In this document: positions 42,438 through 51,100 of the stretch, one piece after another
Layout of the letters: each line of letters opens with the position of its first letter
Numbering within the stretch: the stretch's first letter is position 1
Notes under the pieces: generated by a model
The model's input: only the letters and a program-made list of their open reading frames with translations
Database searches by the model: none
What the model was told of the DNA's origin: nothing
From: Candidatus Eubacterium faecigallinarum
Lineage (GTDB): Bacteria; Bacillota; Clostridia; Oscillospirales; Acutalibacteraceae
Assembly (NCBI GenBank): GCA_019115455.1
Contig: DXDN01000008.1
Coordinates: forward strand, 1 to 64,000
Length of the DNA stretch: 64,000 nt
Reading direction: 5' to 3'
Position numbers and translations under genes: made by a program

Positions 42438-42459
42438 AAATACTTGCGCGCAAGTATTT
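42438..42459. repeat. Perfect 22-base palindrome
   Basis: AAATACTTGCG and its exact reverse complement CGCAAGTATTT abut with no spacer, between the tRNA-Leu copies. Confidence 0.7.
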
Positions 42460-42485
42460 AAAGATCACTGCATTGGTTTTTCCTC

Positions 42486-42514
42486 TCCCCAAAAAGTCTT
42501 TCGACTTTTTTGGG
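42486..42514. repeat. Hairpin within the tRNA-Leu duplication
   Basis: CCCAAAAAGTC pairs with GACTTTTTTGGG around TTTC. It has no T tail on either side and no adjoining gene. Confidence 0.5.
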
Positions 42515-42555
42515 CCCCCGATAAAGACGGATTCAAGCGAACATGTCATTCACAT

Positions 42556-42594
42556 AAAAAACGGTATGTATCCAAATGGATACATACCGTTTTT
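42556..42594 (-). terminator. Terminator of tRNA-Leu(GAG)
   Basis: AAAACGGTATGTATCC pairs perfectly with GGATACATACCGTTTT, starting at the encoded CCA; T tract at the end on the minus strand. Confidence 0.85.
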
Positions 42595-42678
42595 GGTGCG
42601 AGAGACGGGACTTGAACCCGTACGAGTCGCCCCACACGCCCCTCAAACGTGCGCGTCTGCCGATTCCGCCACTCTCGC
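42594..42678 (-). tRNA. tRNA-Leu(GAG)
   Basis: Acceptor GCGAGAG/CTCTCGC (discriminator A, encoded CCA at 42594-42596). Anticodon stem CACGT/GCGTG around TTGAGGG (anticodon GAG), a long class II variable arm, T loop TTCAAGT. It follows gph by about 60 bases on the same strand. Confidence 0.92.
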
Positions 42679-42738
42679 GTCAACGTAAAGAATTATAACA
42701 AAGCAAACGCCATTTGTCAACACTTTTTTAAAATTAGT

Positions 42739-43386
42739 TTAAAAAAGTTTTGGAATATAGTCGGGACTGTCAATTATAACCGACGGAGACGCTGAAAACA
42801 AACACTCAAAACTACGAAATCCCCAGGAACAACCGACACTTTCTATACCAGCATTTTTGGCGGTGTAGATATCCACGTCACTGTCACCGAAGAAAATAGC
42901 GTCGTCAGCCGATACACCAAGGCTTTCAAGAGCTGTTCGGGGCATATAGGGATCGGGCTTTTTCGGTTTATCCTCAGTAGCTCCTACAACAACGTCAAAA
43001 TAATCCTTGCCGAAAAGCGTTTCAACCATTTTAACAGCGGATTCATGCGGCTTATTGGTAACTACGCCAAGCTTAACACCCATTTCTTTTATTTTGTCAA
43101 GGGCGTCTTTGATTCCGTCGTACACAAAAGCGTTATCAAGAAGTATCTCGTTGTACTTTTTACGGAACAAATCAAGAGCTTTATTAAGCTCCTGCTCGCT
43201 GAGCTTATGCTCAAAGGCTCTGTCAAGAAGCTTTTTGGCTCCGTTTCCCACAAAGGAAATATAATCCTCTTTTGTCCATTTAGGGCTGATTGAGTATGAC
43301 TCAAGCACGTAATCCGTTGCTCTGCCGAGGTCATCGACAGAATTTACCAGTGTGCCGTCCAGATCAAACAATGCTGCTTTAATCAT
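42739..43386 (-). CDS. gph: HAD family phosphatase (phosphoglycolate phosphatase-like)
   Basis: A 215-residue HAD hydrolase of subfamily IA. Motif I FDLDGTLVNS is near residue 5, motif II GVVTNKP near 110, motif III with KPDPYMPRTALE and motif IV FFGDSDVDIYTAKNAGI. The cap domain between motifs I and II is helical, as in Gph and pyrophosphatase PpaX. ATG 43386 overlaps the end of potD. It probably removes phosphoglycolate or a similar metabolite; its link to polyamine uptake is unclear. Confidence 0.85.
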   Translation of the reverse strand: MIKAALFDLDGTLVNSVDDLGRATDYVLESYSISPKWTKEDYISFVGNGAKKLLDRAFEHKLSEQELNKALDLFRKKYNEILLDNAFVYDGIKDALDKIKEMGVKLGVVTNKPHESAVKMVETLFGKDYFDVVVGATEDKPKKPDPYMPRTALESLGVSADDAIFFGDSDVDIYTAKNAGIESVGCSWGFRSFECLFSASPSVIIDSPDYIPKLF

Positions 43387-44635
43387 ATAAATCACTCAGA
43401 TCCTGTTCTTTTTTCTTTTTTGAATTTGAAATAAGTTTTGCAATTATAACTACTACAGCTGCTGCGCCGATTACTGCGCATTCAATATAAATTTTCCTGT
43501 TTTGCTCCTGGCTGTCAGCCGACAGCTTACCGCTTTTCACCTGAGTCCAGAGATTATTCTCAAGCTCAATGATATTTTGCGGCAGGTTTTTAAAAGACTG
43601 CGATTTAACATCATCCGTGTTGTAGATTACTTCGCTGCCGTAAAGAGAACTGTCCTCATTATTTTCAACAGTTATATTAGGTGAGCGGTAGTAGATATAC
43701 TCAGAATTTTCATATGCCACCTGAGGCTCGTGCATAAAATTGATGAACGCTTCCCCGCCCTTTTTATTCTGAGCACATGTGGGTATGCAAAAAGCGTCGT
43801 AAAAGAAATTCACGCCTTCCTTTGGGAAGCAGTATCCGAGATCAGGATTATTTTCAGCCATAAGCAGATAGTCGCCGGCATAATAAACTGCAAAAGCATA
43901 TTCTCCGCTTTCCATAAGATTGAACACCTCGTCCATTACATAAACAGGATTCGTGTTATCCTTTTGCTGGGCAAGAAGCTGGGCGCAATCCACCCAATCC
44001 TGCTCCGAAGTGGTATTAAAATCCTGTCCAAGCATCGCCTGGGCGATGGCAAAGGCGTCTCTTGAATTGTTAAACATCAGCACCTTGTCCTTATACTGTT
44101 CGTCCCAAAGAACGCTCCAGCTGTCAGGCTCTTCGTCAACAAGCGTTTTGTTGTAAATCAGAATTGTTGTGCCGATATTGTAGCAGACGGTGTAAAGCTG
44201 GTCAGGGTCATAATAAAGATGCTGATACTCCTCTGCTATATATTTCATATTCGGGATATTATCATAATCAAGCGGCAGAAGCATATCCTCATCAATAAGC
44301 CTGTCGATCATATAATCGCTGGGTACTATTACATCATATGATACGCCGCCGCCGGCAAGTTTTGAGTACATATTTTCATTAGACTCAAAATTAGTATAGT
44401 TGACCTTGGCACCGGTAAGTCTTTCAAACTCGCTTACAACGTCCATTGTGCCTTCGCTTCCGTCAGAAATATACTCGCCCCAGTTATAGACATTCACCGT
44501 AGTTCCCTGCAAACCCAGGGAACTGTAATACTCTATCTGTTCATCGGTAAAATATTCGTCCTGGGCATATGAAGTAAGCGGAAAAGCGCAGATACACAAT
44601 ATAGCGCTCAGAGCAACCGAGATAAGTTTTTTCAT
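43379..44635 (-). CDS. potD: Spermidine/putrescine-binding protein PotD with C-terminal membrane anchor
   Basis: A 418-residue substrate-binding protein. A Sec signal peptide (KKLISVALSAILCICAFPLTSYAQ) ends with an AxA-like cleavage site; no lipobox is present. The binding domain has NVYNWGEYISDG and DVIVPSDYMIDRL as in polyamine binders, then AFCIPTCAQNKKGGEAFINF. Unusually, residues 385-405 form a helix (CAVIGAAAVVVIIAKLI) followed by a Lys-rich tail, so the protein is tethered by its C-terminus. It overlaps potC by 4 bases. Confidence 0.9.
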   Translation of the reverse strand: MKKLISVALSAILCICAFPLTSYAQDEYFTDEQIEYYSSLGLQGTTVNVYNWGEYISDGSEGTMDVVSEFERLTGAKVNYTNFESNENMYSKLAGGGVSYDVIVPSDYMIDRLIDEDMLLPLDYDNIPNMKYIAEEYQHLYYDPDQLYTVCYNIGTTILIYNKTLVDEEPDSWSVLWDEQYKDKVLMFNNSRDAFAIAQAMLGQDFNTTSEQDWVDCAQLLAQQKDNTNPVYVMDEVFNLMESGEYAFAVYYAGDYLLMAENNPDLGYCFPKEGVNFFYDAFCIPTCAQNKKGGEAFINFMHEPQVAYENSEYIYYRSPNITVENNEDSSLYGSEVIYNTDDVKSQSFKNLPQNIIELENNLWTQVKSGKLSADSQEQNRKIYIECAVIGAAAVVVIIAKLISNSKKKKEQDLSDLYD

Positions 44636-45453
44636 TTTGCCTCACGCTTACCCTTTCTCGCTGCTTTGTTCTGAGCAATATTCATCAAAATAAGAAGCAC
44701 CAGAATAACCACGAACATAAGAGTTGAAAGCGCAAACATATCTGGCTTAACTCTTTTTTTGGTCATGGAGAAAATATAAATAGGAAGAGTCTGAAAACTC
44801 GGTCCGTTTGTAAAATAGCTAATAATGAAATCATCAAGAGAAAGCGTAAAGCTCATTACAAAACCGGTTATAATGCCCGTTACTATCTCCGGCATAACCA
44901 CCTTGAAAAATGCCTTTGCAGGCTTGCATCCAAGGTCAAGAGCCGCTTCGTACACATGCATATCAAACTGCTTTAATTTTGGCATTACGTTAAGAATAAC
45001 ATACGGCAGTGCAAATGTAACATGGGCTATAAGAAGAGTCCAAAATCCCAGCACGTCACTTTTATTAACAAGTGTACCGGCGAATACAAAAAGAAGCATC
45101 ATGGCAATACCGGTAACGATTTCAGGATTCATCATCGGTATGTTAGTCGCCGTCATCATAGCTCTTTTATAAAGTCGGTTTTTTGAGTTAAAAAGCCCTA
45201 TGGAGGCAAGCAGTCCGATAACGGACGCCGCCACGGCTGTGGCAAGCGCAAGAATAACTGTATTCTTAAGCGAATTCATTGCGGCAGCGTCGCTGAACAT
45301 TTCCCTGTACCAGTGAAGGGAAAGTCCGCTGAATGTATACGTACTCGCCGTTGAATTAAAAGAAAACAACATCATAACAGCGATGGGCGCATACAAAAAT
45401 ATAAAGATAAGGGCAATATAGATGCCTGAAACTACGGAAGTTTTTTTCTTCAT
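44632..45453 (-). CDS. potC: Spermidine/putrescine ABC transporter permease PotC
   Basis: A 273-residue inner-membrane permease with six helices and the EAA loop (EAALDLGCKPAKAFFKVVMPEI). SLDDFIISYFTNGPSFQTLPIYIFS is typical of PotC. It overlaps potB by 4 bases. It pairs with PotB in the PotABCD importer of polyamines. Confidence 0.93.
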   Translation of the reverse strand: MKKKTSVVSGIYIALIFIFLYAPIAVMMLFSFNSTASTYTFSGLSLHWYREMFSDAAAMNSLKNTVILALATAVAASVIGLLASIGLFNSKNRLYKRAMMTATNIPMMNPEIVTGIAMMLLFVFAGTLVNKSDVLGFWTLLIAHVTFALPYVILNVMPKLKQFDMHVYEAALDLGCKPAKAFFKVVMPEIVTGIITGFVMSFTLSLDDFIISYFTNGPSFQTLPIYIFSMTKKRVKPDMFALSTLMFVVILVLLILMNIAQNKAARKGKREAK

Positions 45454-46268
45454 ATTACAACACCTCCGTCATTATTATCATCAGCGCCGAAATAGTTCAT
45501 AACGCCAAGACAAATTAGAATCAGTATCATCAAAACAAAGGAAAGCGCCGCACCGAGATTATAGTTGTTGGCGCTCTGAAACTGGGTTTCAATAACGTCG
45601 CCGATAAGAACAATCTGACCGCCGCCCAATTTCTGAGTAATATAGAAAGTGGAAACACAGGGCACGAACACCATAGTGATTCCGCTGAGAACTCCCGGCT
45701 TTGAAAGCGGCAGAACAACCCTGCGCATTACCTGAAATTTATTTGAGCCAAGATCTTCCGCTGCCTCAATAAGTGAATTATCCATTTTGGACATTACGGA
45801 ATATATGGGCAGTATCATATACGGCAGGAAGTTATAAACCATGCCGAGTATTACTGCGCCGCCGGTATTGATAAGGCCCAGAGGCTCAAAACCGAGCTTT
45901 GTCAATATTGTATTGATGATGCCCGTATCACCGAGTATCGTCATCCAGCTATAGGTTCTTATAAGGAAATTCATCCACATGGGAAGCATAACAAGAAGAA
46001 CCATCATACGCTGTCTGCTGACGCTGAATTTTGAAAAAATATACGCAAAGGGATACCCCAGCACAAGGCAGATAACAGTTGCCGCCAAGCCGTAAAGCAC
46101 TGACAAAAGTATCGTCGGGATATAGGACGGTATCTGGGACACGCTGCTAAGGGAAAAGGCGCCTGTTCTGTCAGTGAACGCATAGTAAGCGACCATTATG
46201 AGCGGAACTATTATGAAAAGCAGCGCCCAGACAAGATACGGCTTGTCCAAAAGCTTATTTCTATTCAT
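45450..46268 (-). CDS. potB: Spermidine/putrescine ABC transporter permease PotB
   Basis: A 272-residue permease with six helices and the EAA loop (EAAEDLGSNKFQVMRRVVLP). The annotated ATG 46268 (MNRNKLLDKPYL) overlaps the potA stop by 8 bases; the longer frame to 46361 is entirely inside potA and is a shadow. GAGG precedes it at a workable distance. Confidence 0.9.
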   Translation of the reverse strand: MNRNKLLDKPYLVWALLFIIVPLIMVAYYAFTDRTGAFSLSSVSQIPSYIPTILLSVLYGLAATVICLVLGYPFAYIFSKFSVSRQRMMVLLVMLPMWMNFLIRTYSWMTILGDTGIINTILTKLGFEPLGLINTGGAVILGMVYNFLPYMILPIYSVMSKMDNSLIEAAEDLGSNKFQVMRRVVLPLSKPGVLSGITMVFVPCVSTFYITQKLGGGQIVLIGDVIETQFQSANNYNLGAALSFVLMILILICLGVMNYFGADDNNDGGVVI

Positions 46269-47397
46269 CCTCGCCGTCCTCCCAGTTATAAGAAGCGTCG
46301 GAGATGTGGTCCATTTCGTCGGAGAATGATGAGTAGTCGCCGAACTCGCCGCTGTACTCACTTCTGTTCATTATGTGAATTGCGTCGGGCTCGATATACA
46401 TTCCTATTTCTTCGCCGACCTTATGATTCTCCTCAGTGGTCTGAATCATCCAGATAAATCCGCCGACGTCAACAAGAATTTCAAAATGAACGCCTTTGAA
46501 TGTAACGCTGGTAATCTTGCCGGTAAGAGAAGCTTTTGCTCCCGGCTCAACAATTTTTATATCCTCCGGGCGAACAACCGCCTCTACAAAGGTATTTTCA
46601 CCAAAGCCCGAATCAAGGCACTCAAAGGTTACGCCGCCGAAGGACACAACATAGTCCCTGAGCATAACGGCGTCTACTATATTTGATTCGCCGATGAAGT
46701 CCGCTACAAACGCATTGACAGGCTCGTTATAAATATCCTCCGGCGTACCTATCTGCTGAATCTTACCCTTATCCATAACCACAACTGTATCAGACATCGA
46801 CAGTGCCTCTTCCTGGTCGTGGGTAACGTAGATAAAGGTGATTCCAAGCCTTTTCTGGATAGCTTTAAGCTCTTTTTGCATATCCTTTCTGAGTTTCAGG
46901 TCAAGAGCTCCCAAAGGCTCGTCAAGCAAAAGAACGTGGGGATTATTAGCAAGAGCACGGGCAATAGCCACACGCTGCTGCTGACCGCCGGAAAGCGAGT
47001 CGATACTGCGCTTTTCAAATCCCTTAAGATTTACAAGCTCCAGCATTTGAGCCACCGTTTTTCTGATTTCCTCGGTGGACTTTTTCTGTAACTGCGGACC
47101 AAAGGCGATATTTTCATAAACATTTAAATGAGAAAAAAGAGCATAACGCTGAAAAATGGTGTTCACCTTTCTTTTGTGAGGTGGAACGCCGTTTATCTTC
47201 TTTCCTTCAAAAATTATGTCACCTTCGTCAGGGTCGATAAATCCTGCAATACAACGCAGAGTGGTTGTTTTTCCGCAGCCTGAAGGACCGAGCAGTGTTA
47301 TAAACTCTTTTTTGTTTATATAAAGATTTAGTTTGTCAAGAACGACATTATCGCCGTATTTTACAGTAATGTTTCTGAGATCTATTAACTTTTCCAA
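46261..47397 (-). CDS. potA: Spermidine/putrescine ABC transporter ATPase PotA
   Basis: A 378-residue ATPase. Walker A GPSGCGKTTT near residue 40, ABC signature LSGGQQQR, Walker B LLLDEPLGAL and a C-terminal TOBE-like regulatory domain with VVRPEDIKI. The start is taken at TTG 47397 (MEKLIDLRN): GAGG is 9 bases upstream and this N-terminus aligns best with PotA proteins. ATG codons at 47406 and 47412 are alternatives. First gene of potABCD; the operon continues to gph. Confidence 0.93.
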   Translation of the reverse strand: MEKLIDLRNITVKYGDNVVLDKLNLYINKKEFITLLGPSGCGKTTTLRCIAGFIDPDEGDIIFEGKKINGVPPHKRKVNTIFQRYALFSHLNVYENIAFGPQLQKKSTEEIRKTVAQMLELVNLKGFEKRSIDSLSGGQQQRVAIARALANNPHVLLLDEPLGALDLKLRKDMQKELKAIQKRLGITFIYVTHDQEEALSMSDTVVVMDKGKIQQIGTPEDIYNEPVNAFVADFIGESNIVDAVMLRDYVVSFGGVTFECLDSGFGENTFVEAVVRPEDIKIVEPGAKASLTGKITSVTFKGVHFEILVDVGGFIWMIQTTEENHKVGEEIGMYIEPDAIHIMNRSEYSGEFGDYSSFSDEMDHISDASYNWEDGEDE

Positions 47398-47498
47398 TAT
47401 ACACATCCTCATTCCAGCCGTAATGCCGGCTTACACGATTTAACAAACAGCATAACTGTATGTCATAGTTCTAAATATATATAATAAAAGGTGAAAAG

Positions 47499-48062
47499 TC
47501 AATATATTTTTTTAATAATTTCCTCACCTTTTTCGGCTTTTTCAATGGTGTCCTTTACCTGTTCAAAATCGCACACCATTGATTTGGGTTTCATATAGCA
47601 ATTATCCATACCAAACGGAACAAAATAGTAATTTTTATAGTTAAGAAGAGTGCCGATATTTTTAGCTGCGGCTCCCAGAGCGTCGTTGGTTGAAATACCT
47701 ATAACAACAGGTCTTGAGTTTCTCAAATGACTTTTTGCCGCCATGGTAACAGAAGTGTCTGTGATACCGTTTGCAAGCTTTGCAAGCGTGTTGCCGGTGC
47801 ACGGAACAATTGCAAGCACGTCGAACATTTTTTTGGGACCTATCGGCTCCGCCTGTTCTATAGTATGGATTATGCTGTTGCCTGTTATCTCAATAAGTTT
47901 ATTCTGAAAATCAACGGCGTCACCGAATCTGGTATCCGTTGAATATGCGTTTTCACTCATTATCGGCGTAACGTTATGGCCGGATTTAACAAGATCTTCC
48001 AAAGTTTTGACGGATTTTTCAAAAGTGCAGAAAGAACCCGTCAGACAATAACCTATATTCAA
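47499..48062 (-). CDS. spoVFB: Dipicolinate synthase subunit B
   Basis: A 187-residue flavoprotein-like subunit of dipicolinate synthase, which makes the spore-core dipicolinic acid from dihydrodipicolinate in the mother cell. IGYCLTGSFCTFEK and AIVPCTGNTLAKLANGITD are family typical. The start is TTG 48062, with AAGGAGG upstream, overlapping the spoVFA stop by 4 bases. Strong evidence that this organism sporulates. Confidence 0.93.
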   Translation of the reverse strand: MNIGYCLTGSFCTFEKSVKTLEDLVKSGHNVTPIMSENAYSTDTRFGDAVDFQNKLIEITGNSIIHTIEQAEPIGPKKMFDVLAIVPCTGNTLAKLANGITDTSVTMAAKSHLRNSRPVVIGISTNDALGAAAKNIGTLLNYKNYYFVPFGMDNCYMKPKSMVCDFEQVKDTIEKAEKGEEIIKKIY

Positions 48063-48784
48063 GAAAAATCCTCCTTAATAATTTGATGTATAGTTTTGCC
48101 TATAAGGTATCCTGCCGACTTTTCGCTGTAGCGTGACGGAAGTTTTCTTCCGTCAATGAGTTTTACGCCCTTTGATTTTGCATAGAGCGTATCAACTCCG
48201 CCCGGAAATGAAGCCAGGTCAATAAGCGTAGCGTTGCTGTCAAGCGCATCAAGCTCCGCCTTTGTAAAAACTATATGGGGAACGGTATTAAACACAATAT
48301 CATAATTGTTTTTTATCGAAAGTTCGTCAAAAGTTATGTGTCTTGCTCCGTTATAAACGCTCAGCGCTGTGCTCTCCTTACTGCGAGAGCATATCGTAAC
48401 ATCAGCACCCAGCGCCGCCAGCGCTCTGTGGAGAGCCTGACCTATCCTGCCGTAGCCTGTGATAAGGACCTTGGAATTATAGATTGACATATTTGAATTT
48501 TCCTTATAAAGCGCAATTGCTCCCTCGCTGGTAAGAAATGCGTTTTCAAGTAAAAAAGATTTTATCTTGTTATAATCAAATCCCCTGTGGTTTCCCATGC
48601 CGTAGAACACAGCTTTACCCTCCAGACCGTCGAACATATAATCCTTTGCAGGTATCGGAAGAATAACAAAATCTGCCTGCGATAAATCGTCGGCATAAGT
48701 ATATCCCTTATCCTTGAGATACTCGGCAGCGTAGCTGAGTCTTTCGTCAGTAAGATAAGGAATATTAAATGTATTTAATTTCAT
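48059..48784 (-). CDS. spoVFA: Dipicolinate synthase subunit A
   Basis: A 241-residue subunit with a Rossmann domain (KVLITGYGRIGQALHRALAALGADVTICSR) and C-terminal LIDLASFPGGVDT, as in SpoVFA. The B. subtilis protein is about 297 residues; here the N-terminal domain is shorter. ATG 48784 has GAGGTG 8 bases upstream; the GTG at 48793 is less likely. A sequence resembling a sigma-K promoter lies upstream. Confidence 0.9.
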   Translation of the reverse strand: MKLNTFNIPYLTDERLSYAAEYLKDKGYTYADDLSQADFVILPIPAKDYMFDGLEGKAVFYGMGNHRGFDYNKIKSFLLENAFLTSEGAIALYKENSNMSIYNSKVLITGYGRIGQALHRALAALGADVTICSRSKESTALSVYNGARHITFDELSIKNNYDIVFNTVPHIVFTKAELDALDSNATLIDLASFPGGVDTLYAKSKGVKLIDGRKLPSRYSEKSAGYLIGKTIHQIIKEDFS

Positions 48785-48843
48785 TGATAGCACCTCAGTT
48801 TCAGCAGAAAAATAACTTCTACGTATTTTGTAAACTGTCCCTA

Positions 48844-48870
48844 CATACTATGAATGAAAAAAATATTAGT
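48844..48870 (-). promoter_or_regulatory. Candidate sigma-K promoter of spoVFAB
   Basis: On the minus strand AC (48870-48869), 16 bases, CATAGTATG (48852-48844). This is close to the sigma-K pattern AC-N16/17-CATANNNTA. spoVF in B. subtilis is transcribed by sigma-K. Confidence 0.4.
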
Positions 48871-48946
48871 TAATGTTAAGTTGCTGTTTATTTTCAGCCG
48901 AAAAAGTAGTATAATATATAAAATAAGTTTTACGGAGGCTTCTCTG

Positions 48947-50329
48947 ATGAATATAGATGATATTTTAAAAAAAGTAAAAAGAGTACATTTTATCGGAATC
49001 GGCGGTTCAGGCATGTGCCCGCTGGCGGAAATTCTTATTTCCCTGGGTTACGACGTTTCAGGCTCTGACAACAACGACACCGAGACCTTCAGAAAAATTG
49101 AAAAAGAAGGCGCAAAGGTATATCTCGGACAGGTTCGTGAAAATCTTACGGATGACATTGAGCTTGTTATATATACAAACGCTATTTTAAAAGGCAACGA
49201 GGAACTTGAATATGCCAAGGAGCATTTCCCCTGCTTTGAAAGGGCGGAGCTTTTGGGCGCTATGAGCAGAATTTTCTCAAACTGCATAGGTGTATGCGGC
49301 ACCCACGGAAAGACTACAACCACCTCCATGATTACTCAGATACTTATGGAGGCGGGACTTGATCCCAGTGCCGTAATAGGCGGCAAACTGCCGCTCATTG
49401 ACGCTTACGGAAGATATGGTCACAGCCAGAATTTTGTGTGTGAAAGCTGCGAATTCAACAACACATTTTTAAAGATGAATCCCGATATTGCAGTTATTCT
49501 CAATATTGACGAGGATCATCTTGACTTTTTCAAAAACCTTGATAATATTAAAAAATCTTTCAGAGAGTTTGCTGAAAAGACAACGAAAACAATCATTTTT
49601 AACGGTGACGACGAAAATACTGTTGACGCCATAAGCGGTATTGAGGGTAAAAAGTTAATAAGCATCGGTAAAAGCGACAAGAACGAGTGGACAGCGAAAA
49701 ACATCAATGTTCCGGGCGGTTTCAGGTCTTATTATGACGCCTATCACAACGGAGAATTTGTTGCGTCAGTAACGCTTTCCGTACCCGGAGAGCACAACAT
49801 TCTTAACTCTCTGTGTGCCTTTGTGGCGGCATACGAAAGCGGAGCTGACGTTGAAAGCATTTGCAAAGGGCTTTACGATTTCGGCGGAGCGTCACGCCGT
49901 TTTGAACTTTTGGGCGAATATAACGGAATAACATTTGCCGACGACTATGCCCACCATCCCACCGAGCTCAGGGTAACTCTTGAAGCCGCTATGAAAATGG
50001 GATACAATCACGTTTGGGCAGTTCACCAGCCCTTCACCTTTTCAAGAACGGCTACACTTCTCGACGATTTTGCCGAAGTATTGCAAATTCCCGACAAATG
50101 CGTTGTTTCTGCAATTATGGGCAGCAGGGAGATAAACACAATCGGCATAAAGGCAAAGGATTTGGCGGACAAGATTCCCGGCTGTGTTCAGCTTGACACA
50201 TTTGAAGAAATCAGCGATTACGTGCTTGCAAACGCTCAGCCTGGCGACCTTGTAATAACGCTTGGCTGCGGCGACATATATAAAGCCGCCAGAATGATGA
50301 TTGCTAAACTCAAGCAAAAACAGTCATAA
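48947..50329 (+). CDS. murC: UDP-N-acetylmuramate--L-alanine ligase
   Basis: A 460-residue cytoplasmic enzyme adding L-alanine to UDP-MurNAc. HFIGIGGSGMCPLAEI is the Rossmann loop, GTHGKTTTTSMI the ATP loop, and FCESCEFNNTFL with DDYAHHPTE near residue 330 are MurC signatures. The length is normal. ATG 48947 is preceded by ACGGAGG; the open frame starts far upstream at 48854 but has no ribosome site. TATAAT at 48910-48915 gives a likely -10 box. Confidence 0.95.
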   Translation: MNIDDILKKVKRVHFIGIGGSGMCPLAEILISLGYDVSGSDNNDTETFRKIEKEGAKVYLGQVRENLTDDIELVIYTNAILKGNEELEYAKEHFPCFERAELLGAMSRIFSNCIGVCGTHGKTTTTSMITQILMEAGLDPSAVIGGKLPLIDAYGRYGHSQNFVCESCEFNNTFLKMNPDIAVILNIDEDHLDFFKNLDNIKKSFREFAEKTTKTIIFNGDDENTVDAISGIEGKKLISIGKSDKNEWTAKNINVPGGFRSYYDAYHNGEFVASVTLSVPGEHNILNSLCAFVAAYESGADVESICKGLYDFGGASRRFELLGEYNGITFADDYAHHPTELRVTLEAAMKMGYNHVWAVHQPFTFSRTATLLDDFAEVLQIPDKCVVSAIMGSREINTIGIKAKDLADKIPGCVQLDTFEEISDYVLANAQPGDLVITLGCGDIYKAARMMIAKLKQKQS

Positions 50330-50347
50330 TTTAATTTATATAAATCA

Positions 50348-50380
50348 AAAGTCACGGAAAAATCCGTGACTTTTATTTTT
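50348..50380. terminator. Terminator between murC and the membrane protein gene
   Basis: AAAAGTCACGGA/TCCGTGACTTTT perfect stem, AAAA loop, T tract. Confidence 0.85.
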
Positions 50381-50398
50381 AGCAATATTATATTGTAT

Positions 50399-50929
50399 TT
50401 ACTTAAAATACTTTTTTATTCGGCTTTCAAGCTTTTCGATATAAATTGCGGTGAGTTTTGAAAGTATTATATCATATAATACAAACAATACGTTCATCAG
50501 CGCCACAAATAATAATATGAGCCATCTGCCCTCTCCCTCTTCAAGAAAAGGAATACCAAACACATAAACAAGTATTAACTGAACAAGAAAGACAAGCACG
50601 TTGAAAAGCAAAAGCTTTACTACCCACTGAACCGCTTTCATTTTGATTCGGTTAACGGAGCTTTGGATAATCGGATAAAACCCGAAAAACATTATGTACA
50701 TCAGCACACACTCACGGTCAGCCACCAGAAGAAACGACAGCACCGAGGTGCTGACATAGGTAGTCCATGCCGCCGAAGCGCCGAAGGAACTTTTAAGCAT
50801 TATCATAAACATTCCTGCCAGCATAGGCATTGCATAGGCCAAAAAGAACGACGCTCCGCCGAAAAAAAGCAGAACAACACAAAGCGCCGTTGATATGCCG
50901 CACACTGCAAGACGTGTTGCATTTTTCAT
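50399..50929 (-). CDS. Polytopic membrane protein, unknown function
   Basis: A 176-residue protein with five or six hydrophobic helices. It begins KNATRLAVCGISTALCVVLLFFGG, a pattern common to ECF-transporter S components and other small membrane proteins, and ends in a basic tail KLESRIKKYFK. I cannot name a substrate or family. It has a monocistronic look with a terminator from murC overlapping its end. Confidence 0.78.
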   Translation of the reverse strand: MKNATRLAVCGISTALCVVLLFFGGASFFLAYAMPMLAGMFMIMLKSSFGASAAWTTYVSTSVLSFLLVADRECVLMYIMFFGFYPIIQSSVNRIKMKAVQWVVKLLLFNVLVFLVQLILVYVFGIPFLEEGEGRWLILLFVALMNVLFVLYDIILSKLTAIYIEKLESRIKKYFK

Positions 50930-51032
50930 TTTTTCACCTGCATTTCTTTATAGTAAAGCATATCATCAATCTTAATTTATGTAAATAGTATGAATAATGA
51001 GTTAATTATTTGTTCATTTTTATATATTTCCC

Positions 51033-51060
51033 TTTACTTTTTATGAAAAAAATATATAAT
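51033..51060 (+). promoter_or_regulatory. Promoter of the 51.1 kb lipoprotein
   Basis: TTTACT (51033-51038), 16 bases, TATAAT (51055-51060). Confidence 0.55.
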
Positions 51061-51100
51061 TTATATATACGTTTATATCTCAAGAAAGAGGTGTACATAC

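Noticed and set aside
42367-42688. Open frames running through tRNA-Leu and its truncated copy
   Set aside because: They read across a tRNA gene and terminators; the apparent protein is a by-product of these RNA sequences.
46268-46361. Long N-terminal extension of PotB
   Set aside because: It is the out-of-frame 3' end of potA; the MNRNK start fits the family and overlaps by only 8 bases.
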